Assembly (NCBI GenBank): GCA_963789885.1
Contig: CAWBNB010000012.1
Location: 1 to 64,000, forward strand
DNA length: 64,000 bases
Reading direction: 5' to 3'
Origin: DATEDA01 sp963789885
Lineage (GTDB): Bacteria; Pseudomonadota; Gammaproteobacteria; Burkholderiales; SG8-39
Of the stretch, positions 40,350-49,573 are shown piece by piece. Numbering within the stretch: the first letter of the stretch is position 1; every line of letters begins with the position of its first letter. Below the pieces are notes generated by a model. It saw only the letters and a program-made list of their open reading frames with translations. It did no database searches and was not told the origin of the DNA. Made by a program: the position numbers and the translations under genes.

Positions 40350-42215
40350 TCAGGCGCGCTCGAACACCACTGCGCCCGGGACCCTCGCGACGGCGCGACG
40401 CAGCCGCCGCGACTCCGCCGCGTCGCGGATCACCACGAAGCCGTCCTCGTCCACCGCAAATCGGTCGAGCACCGCGCGCACCGCCACGTCGCGGCCGCCG
40501 GCGAGGTGGGATGTCCAGGCGAACTCGAGGAGAAGCAGATAGCCCGGGACCTTCGGCAGGTGCTTCCCGTGCTTCCGGACGAGCCACGCGCGCTTCACCT
40601 TGCGTTGCTCGGCGATCACCCCGACGAGCCTCGCGAGGGTCGGTTCCGACACGCCGTGCGGCCGCAGCGGGTCCTTCGGCTCGAACCGCGTGAGCTCGGC
40701 GTGCGCCCGCGCGCGTACCCCCGCGAGCTGATCGAGCTTGGCGTGCCACCGATCCATTCCGGCGAGGTCCTTGCGCCCCCGGTAGAACTCGAACAGGAGC
40801 TCCGCCCCGGACTGCTCGGCCTCGACGTCGAGCGCCATCGCCTTCTCGACGATCGAAACCCCCTGCTCGTCGCCGCCCTGGACCAGCATGCGCCCATACG
40901 CGTACACCGCGGGGGCGTGTGCGGGATGACGCTCGGCCAGCTGGCGGTAGAGGGGGAGCGCCGCAAAGCGTCCGTTCAGCGACTCGGCGAGCCGCGCCCG
41001 CTCCCACGCCGGTTCGAGGGCAAGCTCGCTCCCCTTCGCTTGCGCTTCGAGCGCGTCGAAGCGCTTCCGCTCCTCGGCGACCGCATGATGGCGCTCGCGC
41101 CAGGCCGGTGCCACCTGCTCGTGCCAGCGGCGGTCCTGCTCGGCGGCGAGCGACGCGAGCGCCGGTCCGAGCAGCTCGTCGGCGGCCGATCGCTCCAGCT
41201 CGTAGCGCGTCCGCGCGGGAACGCCGAGCGCCTGCAGCCGCTCGGCGAGCGAGGGGTGCGTGTCGTTCAGGTCGGGCTTCGTATCGAGCGCGACCTTCGC
41301 ATAGGCCTTGCCCACATCGGCCGGAAGCTGCTTGCAGCGGGCGAGCAGGTCCGAGTACGGCGCGGTCGGCGGCTCGGCGCGGTCGCGCACGCCGGCCCAG
41401 AGCTTCTCCCAGTACTGATTCTCGAGATACGCCGCCTTGGCGTGCACCGCGACGAGCGCGCTGCCCGCCGCCCCCGCCCCCGCCACGCGCGCCGACGCGC
41501 GATCCGCCTCGTACTCGTTCGCACGCGCGAGGACGAAGCTGTAGGCGTTGAAGTACGGCGCGTACCAGTCGAAGAACTTCGCGAACATCCGCGTCGAGAA
41601 GCTGCCCTCGTGCTCGAGGATCGCGAGCAGGCGATACCACGTCTGGCGGATGCGGTAGATCCAGTTCCCGAAGCGCGCGTGGTGCCGCGAGAGGTGCCCG
41701 AACTCGTGCGCAAGGACCGCGCGGAATTCCTCGCGGGTGAGGCTCGCCATCAGCGGCAACCCGACTACGAGATAGTTGGCCGGCCAGCCGACCAGGCCGA
41801 GCCGCGGCACCTGGGCGACCGCGGCGTTGAAGTCCGGCGTCACGACGACGCGGTGGATGTGCTGTGCGCCGACGCCCCGCCGCACCGCCTCGATCTCGTC
41901 GAAGAGTTGCGGTGCCTCGCGGCGGACGATGACGCGCCCTTCCGGCGGCGGGATCCGTACCCACATCGCCTTCAGCACCATCCAGGCGAAGACGAGCGGG
42001 ATCCAGGCGATCTTGATCAGGACGAACTTCTTGGAGACGAGGATCAGCGCCGCGGCGCCGATCACGAGGCCGAGCGCCGCCACGAAGGCCGCCGCAACGA
42101 ACCCGATCCCGAGCACCGCGAGCAGCCCCACCCGCCACACGTACCGGGTCGGCGCCTCGGTCGCGAGCCGCTCGAGGCGGAGAATCAGTTCGTGGTATTC
42201 GGCGATCGAACGCAT
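40350..42215 (-). CDS. M48-family membrane metallopeptidase
   Basis: 621 residues. Two N-terminal membrane segments (about 25-60 and 65-85) precede the zinc motif HEFGH (170-174), with the third ligand in 'ARANEYEADRASARV'. The fold resembles HtpX/Ste24-type proteases with the active site at the cytoplasmic face. A long helical C-terminal half with repeat-like helices ('RLAESLNGRFAALPLYRQLA') suggests substrate-scaffold functions. ATG at 42215. It lies upstream of ribE on the same strand, 70 bases apart, without obvious functional link. Confidence 0.88.
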   Translation of the reverse strand: MRSIAEYHELILRLERLATEAPTRYVWRVGLLAVLGIGFVAAAFVAALGLVIGAAALILVSKKFVLIKIAWIPLVFAWMVLKAMWVRIPPPEGRVIVRREAPQLFDEIEAVRRGVGAQHIHRVVVTPDFNAAVAQVPRLGLVGWPANYLVVGLPLMASLTREEFRAVLAHEFGHLSRHHARFGNWIYRIRQTWYRLLAILEHEGSFSTRMFAKFFDWYAPYFNAYSFVLARANEYEADRASARVAGAGAAGSALVAVHAKAAYLENQYWEKLWAGVRDRAEPPTAPYSDLLARCKQLPADVGKAYAKVALDTKPDLNDTHPSLAERLQALGVPARTRYELERSAADELLGPALASLAAEQDRRWHEQVAPAWRERHHAVAEERKRFDALEAQAKGSELALEPAWERARLAESLNGRFAALPLYRQLAERHPAHAPAVYAYGRMLVQGGDEQGVSIVEKAMALDVEAEQSGAELLFEFYRGRKDLAGMDRWHAKLDQLAGVRARAHAELTRFEPKDPLRPHGVSEPTLARLVGVIAEQRKVKRAWLVRKHGKHLPKVPGYLLLLEFAWTSHLAGGRDVAVRAVLDRFAVDEDGFVVIRDAAESRRLRRAVARVPGAVVFERA

Positions 42216-42366
42216 GGAAACGTTTTAGCCTAGCGCACGCGCCCAGCGTCCAAAAGCGCCGTAGAGCGTCCGCCGTGCCGGAATGCTGCTCGCATCGACG
42301 CGGGCGCCTAGACCGTTCGACGCGCTTGCGCCGCCGAGTCGTCGGCCAGCGGGACTAATTCCTCAC

Positions 42367-42394
42367 GCAATTCGAACGCAGGTACGCGAATTGC
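42367..42394 (+). promoter_or_regulatory. Operator-like inverted repeat before the arginase-aminotransferase gene
   Basis: GCAATTCG (42367-42374) and CGAATTGC (42387-42394), perfect 8-bp arms with centres 20 bases apart, ending 13 bases before the ATG. The two-turn spacing suits a dimeric regulator (for example an Lrp/AsnC or LysR type protein controlling arginine or proline use). The regulator is not known. Confidence 0.55.
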
Positions 42395-42407
42395 ACTCTA
42401 ACGGGGC

Positions 42408-44546
42408 ATGAACGCTCCCGACCACTTCCTCGGCGCGCCGCCGCTGGCGCCGGCCGCCCGCGCGGGCGGTGTGCAGATCGTCGGCGCAGCGAGCGGCCTC
42501 GGCGCCGCCGACCCCGGCTGCGGCGACGGCCCCGCGCGCCTGCGGCTCGCCGGCCTCGACGCGCATCTCGTTGCGCGCGGCGTCGCCGCCACCTGGGGGG
42601 AGACGCTGTTCCCCGACCAGGCCCCGGGCGAACCGGTGGCGCAGGTCGTCTGCCGCCTGTGCGAGCGGCTCGCCCGCGCGACGGCGGGGATCGTCCGCGA
42701 CGGCGCGGTTCCGCTCGTTCTCGGCGGCGACCACAGCGTCGCGATGGGGACCTGGCGCGGGGTGGCGAACGCGGTGGAGGGCAAGCTCGGGCTGCTCTGG
42801 ATCGACGCCCATCTCGACGCGCACACGCCCGAGACGAGCCACAGCGGCAAGCTCCACGGGATGCCGCTCGCGGCCCTGCTCGGCCAGACCGGCGATGCAC
42901 TCTGCGAACCGGGCGCGGCGCTCGCGCCCGAGCATATCTGCGTGGTCGGCGTGCGCAGCTTCGAGCCCGAGGAAGCGGCGCTCGCCGCCGCGCTCGGCGT
43001 GCGGATCTACACGGTCGCGGAGATCGAGCGCCGCGGCCTCGCGGAGGTGCTGCGCGAGGCGCTCGCGCGCGTGCGGAACGGCACCGCCGCCTACGGCATC
43101 ACGCTCGACCTCGACGCGATCGACCCGGAGGACGCACCGGGCGTCACCACCCCGGTGGCCGGTGGCATGCGCGCCGCGGCGCTGTTGCCGGAGCTCGCGG
43201 CGCTCGCGAAGGCGGCAGCGCCGGCCGCGATCGAGATCGTCGAATACGAGCCGCACCGCGACCGGGGCGGCGCGACCGCGCGGCTCGTCGAGGAGCTCGC
43301 TTCCGCGATGCTGGGCGGTGGCGCCGCGCGCTCCGTCGTCGAAATCGAACGGCGCTACAGCGCGGCGAATTACGACCCGCTGCCGGTCGTCCTCGCCCGC
43401 GGCGAGGGTGTCCACGTCTGGGACCAGGCCGGACGCCGCTACCTCGACATGATGTCGGCGTACTCGGCGGTAAGCCTCGGTCACGGCCACCCGCGGATCG
43501 TCCGCGCGCTCACCGAGCAGGCGAAGCGCCTGGCGGTGACCTCCCGCGCCTATTACAACGACCGGCTGCCGCCGTTCCTCGAACGGCTCTGCCGCCTGAC
43601 CGGCATGGACCGCGCGCTGCCGGTCAACACCGGTCTCGAGGCGGTCGAGACCGCGCTCAAGGCGGCGCGGAAGTGGGCGCACAAGGTGAAGCGCGTGCCG
43701 GAGGACCGCGCCGAGATCATCGCCTGCGAAGGCAATTTCCACGGCCGCTCGATCACGATCACCGGGATGTCCTCGGAGCCGCAGTACCGCGACGGCTTCG
43801 GCCCGTTCCCGCGCGGCTTCAAGCTGGTGCCCTTCGGCGATCCGCAGGCGCTTGCGCGCGCGATCACGCCCGACACCGCCGCGTTCCTGGTCGAGCCGAT
43901 CCAGGGCGAGCGCGGCATCGTCGTACCGCCGGCGGGCTACCTCGCCGAGTGCGCGCGGATCTGCCGCGAGCGGAACGTCCTCTTCATCGCCGACGAGGTG
44001 CAGACCGGCCTCGGTCGGACCGGCAGGCTCCTCGCCTGCGAGCACGACGGCGTGCAGCCCGACGGGCTCGTGCTCGGCAAGGCACTCGGCGGCGGGGTGC
44101 TGCCGGTGTCGGCGTTCCTCGCGCGGGACGAAGTCATGCAGGTGTTCCAGCCGGGCGACCACGGCAGCACCTTCGGCGGCAACCCGCTCGCCGCGGCCGT
44201 CGCCCTCGAAGCGCTCAACGTGATCATCGACGAGCGCCTCGCAGAGCGCGCTGCCGCCCTCGGCGCTCGCCTCGCGACCGGTCTCGGGGCGATCAGGAGC
44301 CCGCTCGTGCGGGACGTGCGCGGCAAGGGCCTGCTGGTCGGAGTCGAGATCGATCCGCGCTACGCCACGGCGCGGCTCGTCGTCGACCGTCTACTCGCGC
44401 ACGGCATCCTCTCGAAGGACACCCACGGCACCGTCGTGCGCTTCGCCCCGCCGCTCGTGATCGACCGCGAGGAGATCGACTGGGCGGTCGCCGAGACCCG
44501 GAAGGTGCTCGAGGAAATCGAGCGCGAGGTGAAGCGGGCGGCCTAG
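42408..44546 (+). CDS. Arginase - ornithine aminotransferase fusion
   Basis: 712 residues in one frame. Residues 1-305 are an arginase: manganese ligands His109 (GGDHS), Asp133/His135/Asp137 (DAHLDAH), Asp234/Asp236 (LDLDAIDPEDAPG) and a Glu in 'EIVEYEP'. Residues ~310-712 are a class III aminotransferase of OAT type: 'YSAANYDPLPVVLARGEGVH', Asp529 in IADEVQTGLGRTG, PLP Lys558 in LGKALGGG. It should turn arginine into ornithine plus urea, then ornithine into glutamate semialdehyde/P5C. No linker separates the parts. putA at 54-57 kb could oxidise the product. The 3' end overlaps ribD convergently by 4 bases. Confidence 0.93.
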   Translation: MNAPDHFLGAPPLAPAARAGGVQIVGAASGLGAADPGCGDGPARLRLAGLDAHLVARGVAATWGETLFPDQAPGEPVAQVVCRLCERLARATAGIVRDGAVPLVLGGDHSVAMGTWRGVANAVEGKLGLLWIDAHLDAHTPETSHSGKLHGMPLAALLGQTGDALCEPGAALAPEHICVVGVRSFEPEEAALAAALGVRIYTVAEIERRGLAEVLREALARVRNGTAAYGITLDLDAIDPEDAPGVTTPVAGGMRAAALLPELAALAKAAAPAAIEIVEYEPHRDRGGATARLVEELASAMLGGGAARSVVEIERRYSAANYDPLPVVLARGEGVHVWDQAGRRYLDMMSAYSAVSLGHGHPRIVRALTEQAKRLAVTSRAYYNDRLPPFLERLCRLTGMDRALPVNTGLEAVETALKAARKWAHKVKRVPEDRAEIIACEGNFHGRSITITGMSSEPQYRDGFGPFPRGFKLVPFGDPQALARAITPDTAAFLVEPIQGERGIVVPPAGYLAECARICRERNVLFIADEVQTGLGRTGRLLACEHDGVQPDGLVLGKALGGGVLPVSAFLARDEVMQVFQPGDHGSTFGGNPLAAAVALEALNVIIDERLAERAAALGARLATGLGAIRSPLVRDVRGKGLLVGVEIDPRYATARLVVDRLLAHGILSKDTHGTVVRFAPPLVIDREEIDWAVAETRKVLEEIEREVKRAA

Positions 44547-45628
44547 CCGAACCGCGCGATCAGCCGCACGTCGTCGCCGATCTGCGCGACGTCCATCAGC
44601 CTCAGCCGCCGCGCATCGGCGAGCCGCTCGACCCCGGGCAGGTTGAACATCCCGCGGCCGGTCTCGCCGAGCACCTTCGGCGCGAGGTACACCAGCAGCT
44701 CGTCCACCACCCCGGCCGCGACGAGCGAGCCGTTGAGCTTGAAGCCCGCCTCGACGTGGACCTCGTTCAGCGCGCGTCGGCCGAGCTCGCGCACGAGGTC
44801 CTCGAGCTCGACCTTGCCCGACGCGTTCGGGAGGACGACGACCTCGGCGCCGCGCGCGCGTAGCGCTTCGATCCTCGCCCGGTCCTCGATCGCGGCCGCC
44901 ACGAGCAGATTCCCGCCGTCGAGGATGCGTGCGGAGAGCGGGACCTCCAGGCGCGAGTCCACGAGCACCCGGAGCGGCTGGCGCGGCGTTTCGATGTCGC
45001 GCACCGTGAGCCGCGGGTCGTCGTCCTTGACCGTGCCGATCCCGGTGAGGATCGCGCAGGCCCGCGCGCGCCAGCGATGGCCGTCGCGGCGCGCCGCCTC
45101 GCCGGTGATCCACTGGCTTTCGCCACCCGCGAGCGCGGTCTTCGCGTCCAGGGTCGCGGCCACCTTCAGCCGCACCCATGGCCGGCCGCGCGTCATCCGC
45201 GACACGAAGCCGACGTTCAGGTCCCGCGCCTCGGCCTCCAGCAGTCCGGAGGCGACCTCGACGCCCGCGGCACGGAGCGCGGCGAAGCCCTGCCCCGCGA
45301 CCTTCGGGTTCGGATCGCCCATCGCGACCACCACGCGCCTCACCCCGGCCGCGACCAGCGCCTCGATGCACGGCGGCGTGCGGCCGTGGTGACTGCAAGG
45401 CTCGAGGTTCACGTAGACGGTCCCACCTTCGGCCCGGCCGGCGGCCGACCGGAGCGCGTTGACCTCGGCGTGCGCCTCGCCAGCGCGCTCGTGGAAGCCT
45501 TCGCCGACGACTTCTCCGCCGCGCACGACGACGCAGCCGACGCGCGGGTTGGGGGTGGTGGTGAAGAGGCCGCGCTCGGCGAGCCGGAGCGCCCTCGCCA
45601 TGAACTCCCGGTCGGCCGGCGTGAACAT
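44543..45628 (-). CDS. ribD: Bifunctional diaminohydroxyphosphoribosylaminopyrimidine deaminase/reductase
   Basis: 361 residues. The N-terminal cytidine-deaminase-like domain has zinc ligands in 'GEAHAEVNAL' (HAE) and 'LEPCSHHGRTPPC' (PCxxxxxxPPC). The C-terminal reductase starts about 145 ('RPWVRLKVAATLDAKTALAG'). It carries out steps two and three of riboflavin synthesis. ATG at 45628, MFTPADREFMARAL. Downstream of nrdR in the conserved glyA-nrdR-ribD order. Confidence 0.95.
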   Translation of the reverse strand: MFTPADREFMARALRLAERGLFTTTPNPRVGCVVVRGGEVVGEGFHERAGEAHAEVNALRSAAGRAEGGTVYVNLEPCSHHGRTPPCIEALVAAGVRRVVVAMGDPNPKVAGQGFAALRAAGVEVASGLLEAEARDLNVGFVSRMTRGRPWVRLKVAATLDAKTALAGGESQWITGEAARRDGHRWRARACAILTGIGTVKDDDPRLTVRDIETPRQPLRVLVDSRLEVPLSARILDGGNLLVAAAIEDRARIEALRARGAEVVVLPNASGKVELEDLVRELGRRALNEVHVEAGFKLNGSLVAAGVVDELLVYLAPKVLGETGRGMFNLPGVERLADARRLRLMDVAQIGDDVRLIARFG

Positions 45629-45653
45629 GCGGCGGTAGAGCGCCGCCCGGCGG

Positions 45654-46142
45654 CTAGCTCCGGCGCTCGGCGGCCCGCCGGATCTTGCGGCCGGGGCGCT
45701 TCAGCTCGAGCACCTTCTCGCGGAACTCGTCGACGCGCTGGAAATCCTCGTAGACCGAGGCGAAGCGGATGTAGGCGACGTGGTCCATCTTCTTCAGCTC
45801 GGCCATCACCATCTCGCCGATGGTGCGGGAGCCGATCTCGCGCTCGCCGCGCGCGAGGATCTTCTGCTCGATGCGGTCGATCGCGGTGTCGACGTACTGC
45901 GTCGGGACCGGGCGCTTGTGCAGCGCCCGCATGAAGCCGGTGCGGATCTTCTCGCGGTCGTAGGCGGTGCGGTAGCCGTTCGCCTTCACCACCGCCGGCA
46001 TCGCGAGCTCGACGCGCTCATAGGTGGTAAAGCGCTTGTCGCAGTTCTCGCACTCGCGCCGCCGGCGGACGCTCTCGCCGTCCTCGGACATGCGCGTGTC
46101 GATCACGGCGGTGTCTTCGTGCTTGCAGAACGGACACCGCAT
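45654..46142 (-). CDS. nrdR: Transcriptional repressor NrdR
   Basis: 162 residues. An N-terminal zinc ribbon (MRCPFCKHEDTAVIDTR, then CENCDKRFTTYERVE) and an ATP-cone domain (from about 48: 'PAVVKANGYRTAYDREKIRT') are both complete. NrdR senses ATP/dATP and represses ribonucleotide reductase genes by binding NrdR boxes. It starts 9 bases after glyA and precedes ribD, the usual proteobacterial context. Confidence 0.97.
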   Translation of the reverse strand: MRCPFCKHEDTAVIDTRMSEDGESVRRRRECENCDKRFTTYERVELAMPAVVKANGYRTAYDREKIRTGFMRALHKRPVPTQYVDTAIDRIEQKILARGEREIGSRTIGEMVMAELKKMDHVAYIRFASVYEDFQRVDEFREKVLELKRPGRKIRRAAERRS

Positions 46143-46151
46143 GGCTGGCCG

Positions 46152-47432
46152 CTACGCCGCCTTCTCCACCGGCACGCCCGCCCGCGGCGCGTCCGGGTAG
46201 ACCGGGAACCGGCGGCACAGCGCGCGGGCCTGCTCGCGCACGCGCGCGATCGTCGCTTCGTCCTCCGGCGCATCGATCACGTCGGCGATCAGGTTCGCGA
46301 CCTGCTCGGCCTCGAACTCCTCGAAGCCGCGCGTGGTCACCGCCGGGGTGCCGATGCGGATCCCGCTCGTGATCGCCGGCTTCTCCGGGTCGTTGGGGAT
46401 CGCATTCTTGTTGACGGTGATGTGCGCGCTCTCGAGGACGTCCTCGGCGTGCTTCCCGGTGATGCGTTTCGCGCGCAGGTCGACCAGGCACAGGTGGCAG
46501 TCGGTGCGGCCGGACACGATCCGCATGCCGCGCTCGGCGAGCACCTTGGCCATGACGCGCGCGTTCGCGAGCACCTCCTCCTGATAGCGGCGGAACTCCT
46601 TGCTCGTCGCCTCCCTGAGCGCGACCGCTTTCGCGGCGATCACGTGCATCAGCGGGCCACCCTGGAGCTGGGGAAAGACCGCGGCATTCAGGCTCTTCTC
46701 GTGCTCCTTGCCGGCGAGGATCATCCCGCCGCGCGGGCCGCGCAGCGTCTTGTGGGTCGTGGTGGTGACGAAGTCGGCGATGCCCACCGGGCTCGGATAG
46801 AGGCCCGCCGCGACCAGCCCCGCCGGGTGCGCGATGTCAGCCATCAGGCGCGCGCCGACGCCGTCGGCGATCCGGCGGAAGCGCTTCCAGTCGATCGTGA
46901 GCGAGTAGGCGGAGCCGCCGGCCACGATCAGCTTCGGCTTGTGGCCTTTCGCGAGGTGCTCGACCTGGTCGTAGTCGATCTCCTCGTCCTCGTCGAGCCC
47001 GTAGTGGAACGCCTGGTAGATCTTCCCCGAGAAGTTGACCGCCGCGCCGTGCGTGAGATGACCGCCGTGGGCGAGCGACATCCCGAGCATCACGTCGCCC
47101 GGCTTCATCACCGCGGCGTAGACGGCCTGGTTCGCCTGCGATCCCGAGTGCGGCTGTACGTTCGCGTACTCCGCACCGAAGAGCTTCTTCGCGCGATCGA
47201 TCGCGAGTTCCTCGGCGATGTCGACGTACTCGCAGCCGCCGTAGTAGCGCTTGCCGGGGTAACCCTCGGCGTACTTGTTCGTGAGTGCCGAACCCTGCGC
47301 CGCGAGCACGGCGGGGCTCGCATAGTTCTCCGATGCGATCAGCTCGATGTGGTCTTCCTGGCGTCCGATCTCCGCCTGCATCGCCTGCCACAGCTCGGGG
47401 TCGACTTTTTCGAGAGGTTCGTTCGAGAGCAT
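46152..47432 (-). CDS. glyA: Serine hydroxymethyltransferase
   Basis: 426 residues, full length. PLP lysine in 'VVTTTTHKTLRGPRGG'; substrate residues in 'SENYASPAVLAAQGSALTNK' and 'YAEGYPGKRYYGGCEYVD'. It interconverts serine and glycine with THF and feeds one-carbon units, for example to purN-type reactions. First gene of glyA-nrdR-ribD. The upstream 80 bases are shared with the divergent rtcB and contain GGTTATATATAGTGCA (47498-47513 on the minus strand), which partly resembles an NrdR box. Confidence 0.97.
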   Translation of the reverse strand: MLSNEPLEKVDPELWQAMQAEIGRQEDHIELIASENYASPAVLAAQGSALTNKYAEGYPGKRYYGGCEYVDIAEELAIDRAKKLFGAEYANVQPHSGSQANQAVYAAVMKPGDVMLGMSLAHGGHLTHGAAVNFSGKIYQAFHYGLDEDEEIDYDQVEHLAKGHKPKLIVAGGSAYSLTIDWKRFRRIADGVGARLMADIAHPAGLVAAGLYPSPVGIADFVTTTTHKTLRGPRGGMILAGKEHEKSLNAAVFPQLQGGPLMHVIAAKAVALREATSKEFRRYQEEVLANARVMAKVLAERGMRIVSGRTDCHLCLVDLRAKRITGKHAEDVLESAHITVNKNAIPNDPEKPAITSGIRIGTPAVTTRGFEEFEAEQVANLIADVIDAPEDEATIARVREQARALCRRFPVYPDAPRAGVPVEKAA

Positions 47433-47513
47433 ATGGGCGCGAGAACCGGGTCGGGGACGGCGGTTAGTCTATCATGCTGCATCGCAATATCAGCCGCTGC
47501 ACTATATATAACC

Positions 47514-48710
47514 ATGCCTGTCCGAAAGACGATCGAGGAAGGCGGCGTCCCGGTCCGCGTCTGGACCGACGACGTCGAAGCGGAGGCGTTGAAGCAGCTC
47601 GTCAACGTCTCGCGGCTACCCTTCGTCTTCCGCCACGTCGCTGCGATGCCCGACGTTCACGTCGGCATCGGCGCGACCGTCGGCTCGGTGATCCCGACCC
47701 GGGGCGCGATCATTCCCGCGGCCGTCGGCGTGGACATCGGGTGCGGGATGGGCGCAGTCCGCCTCTCGCTCACCGCGGTCCACCTCCCCGACTCCCTCGG
47801 CCGCGTGCGCGGCGCGATCGAGGGCGCAGTGCCGGTCGGCTTCGGGCAGCACGATGCGCGCGATGCGCTGGGCCATGCCGCGAAGCCCTTTGCGCACGTG
47901 CTCGACCGCATCGCAGACAAGCATCCGCAGCTCGCGAAGATGCAGAAGCACTTCGACGAAACGTGGGTGCGCCAGCTCGGCACCCTCGGCGGCGGCAACC
48001 ACTTCATCGAGGTCTGCCTCGACGAGGAAGACCGCGTCTGGGTCATGCTCCACTCCGGGAGCCGCGGGATCGGCAACGCGATCGGCCGCTACTTCATCGA
48101 GCGCGCGCGCGAGCACTGCCTGAAGGAGGCACGGCGGCTGCCCGACCGCGACCTCGCCTGGTTCGACGAGGGAACGCCGCTCTTCGACGACTACGTGGAG
48201 GCGGTGGGCTGGGCGCAGGACTACGCTAGCGCGAACCGGCGCGAGATGATGGCGCTCGTCCTCGAGGCGCTCGGGCGAATGCTGCCGTCCTTCGCGGCGA
48301 CCGAGGAGGCGATCAACTGCCATCACAACTACGTCGAGCGCGAGCGGCACTTCGGCGAGTCGGTGCTCGTGACGCGCAAGGGCGCGATCCGGGCGGGCAC
48401 AGGCGAGCTCGGCATCATCCCCGGCAGCATGGGGGCCAAGTCGTACATCGTGCGCGGCCGGGGCGATGCGGAGTCGTTCTCGTCCTGCTCGCATGGCGCC
48501 GGGCGCCGGATGAGCCGCACCGAGGCGAAGCGGCGCTTCTCGCGCGCGGATCTCGAGCGGCAGACCGCGGGCGTCGAGTGCCGCAAGGACTCGGGCGTCA
48601 TCGACGAGATCCCGGGCGCCTACAAGTCGATCGACGAGGTGATGGCGAACCAGACCGACCTGGTGGAAGTCGTGCACACGCTGAAGCAGGTCGTCTGTGT
48701 CAAAGGCTGA
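47514..48710 (+). CDS. rtcB: RNA-splicing ligase RtcB
   Basis: 398 residues, a slightly short bacterial RtcB. Metal and guanylation residues are in place: Cys78 in DIGCGMG, 'TLGGGNHFIEV', 'MLHSGSRGIGN', 'NCHHNYVERE' and the guanylated His in 'SCSHGAGRRMSR'. It joins 2',3'-cyclic-phosphate or 3'-phosphate RNA ends to 5'-OH ends using GTP and manganese, in tRNA or rRNA repair. No RtcA or RtcR is adjacent. ATG at 47514, divergent from glyA. The 3' end overlaps the next gene by 14 bases. Confidence 0.95.
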   Translation: MPVRKTIEEGGVPVRVWTDDVEAEALKQLVNVSRLPFVFRHVAAMPDVHVGIGATVGSVIPTRGAIIPAAVGVDIGCGMGAVRLSLTAVHLPDSLGRVRGAIEGAVPVGFGQHDARDALGHAAKPFAHVLDRIADKHPQLAKMQKHFDETWVRQLGTLGGGNHFIEVCLDEEDRVWVMLHSGSRGIGNAIGRYFIERAREHCLKEARRLPDRDLAWFDEGTPLFDDYVEAVGWAQDYASANRREMMALVLEALGRMLPSFAATEEAINCHHNYVERERHFGESVLVTRKGAIRAGTGELGIIPGSMGAKSYIVRGRGDAESFSSCSHGAGRRMSRTEAKRRFSRADLERQTAGVECRKDSGVIDEIPGAYKSIDEVMANQTDLVEVVHTLKQVVCVKG

Positions 48711-49344
48711 CCCGAAGTCTGATGCGCCGTCCGACGCCACCGCCGAGCGGCTGCGGCTCGGACCCAAGCTCGACCCGGCTGGCCCGGACTTCTGGGACCT
48801 CCGGTTCCGGGAGGGCTTCATGCCCTGGGACGCGGGCGGTGTACCGGCGGCGCTGCGGAAATTTCTCACGCGCGAACCCGCGGGGCGCCGCGTGCTCGTC
48901 CCGGGATGCGGCAGCGGGTACGAGGTACGCGCGTTCGCCGACGCCGGTCACGAAGTCGTCGCCATCGACTTCAGCGCCGCGGCGATCGAGGCGGCGCAAC
49001 ACGTCCTGGGCGAGCTCGGTCGCGTTGTGGTGCGGGGCGACTTCTTCGCGCACTCGCTCGGGGAGTACGACCTCGTCTACGAGCGCGCCTTCCTGTGCGC
49101 GCTGCCGCGCCCGCTCTGGCCGCGCTGGGCCGCGCGCGTGGCGGAGGTAATTCGCCCGGGCGGACGACTCGCCGGCTTCTTCTACTGGTCGGATGACGGG
49201 CGCGGTCCGCCGTTCGGATTAAAGCCCGGGGAGCTCGAGTCATTGCTCGCGCCGGCGTTCGACCGGACCGAAGACGCTTCCGTCATCGACTCGATTCCGG
49301 TGTTCGCGGGACGCGAGCGCTGGCAGATCTGGCGCCGGCGTTGA
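48697..49344 (+). CDS. SAM-dependent methyltransferase (thiopurine methyltransferase-like)
   Basis: 215 residues from a GTG overlapping rtcB by 14 bases. 'FWDLRFREGFMPWDAGGVPA' at the N-terminus and the SAM loop VLVPGCGSGYEVRAFA are typical of the TPMT/thiol-methyltransferase group, followed by 'VVAIDFSAAAIEAAQ' and 'YDLVYERAFLCALP'. The substrate may be a thiol, selenol, halide or small metabolite. Coupling to rtcB suggests one transcript, though a functional link is not established. Confidence 0.85.
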   Translation: MSKADPKSDAPSDATAERLRLGPKLDPAGPDFWDLRFREGFMPWDAGGVPAALRKFLTREPAGRRVLVPGCGSGYEVRAFADAGHEVVAIDFSAAAIEAAQHVLGELGRVVVRGDFFAHSLGEYDLVYERAFLCALPRPLWPRWAARVAEVIRPGGRLAGFFYWSDDGRGPPFGLKPGELESLLAPAFDRTEDASVIDSIPVFAGRERWQIWRRR

Positions 49345-49518
49345 CGGTTCTCCGTCAGCTCCGCCGACGGACTGTCGGACGCTGCACACCTCGCTCCTCG
49401 AGCGAGCGGACCCGCTTGCGGTCGGGTTCCCCGCTTCGCGGATCGGGTGTGACGAAACTCACGCTGTCCATGCCAAAGTCATAGCGAAGAGTGACCGAAG
49501 AGACGCCGGGCCGTCCGC

Positions 49519-49535
49519 TTGGCACCGCGCTTGCT
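49519..49535 (+). promoter_or_regulatory. Sigma-54 promoter (-24/-12)
   Basis: TTGGCACCGCGCTTGCT: GG at 49521-49522, ten bases, then GC at 49533-49534, with the full TTGGCAC and TTGCT elements. The ATG of the small gene lies ~28 bases past the expected start. An enhancer-binding activator would be needed; no such gene is in the window. The rest of 49345-49573 shows no gene. Confidence 0.75.
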
Positions 49536-49573
49536 CCACGCCCCGGTGTCCGTGCCACACAAGGAGCGAGAAG

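Noticed and set aside
47498..47513. NrdR box upstream of glyA-nrdR-ribD
   Set aside because: Only one half fits (ATATATAGTG) and no second box lies about 31 bases away, as functional NrdR operators have. It may simply be an AT-rich promoter part for rtcB or glyA.
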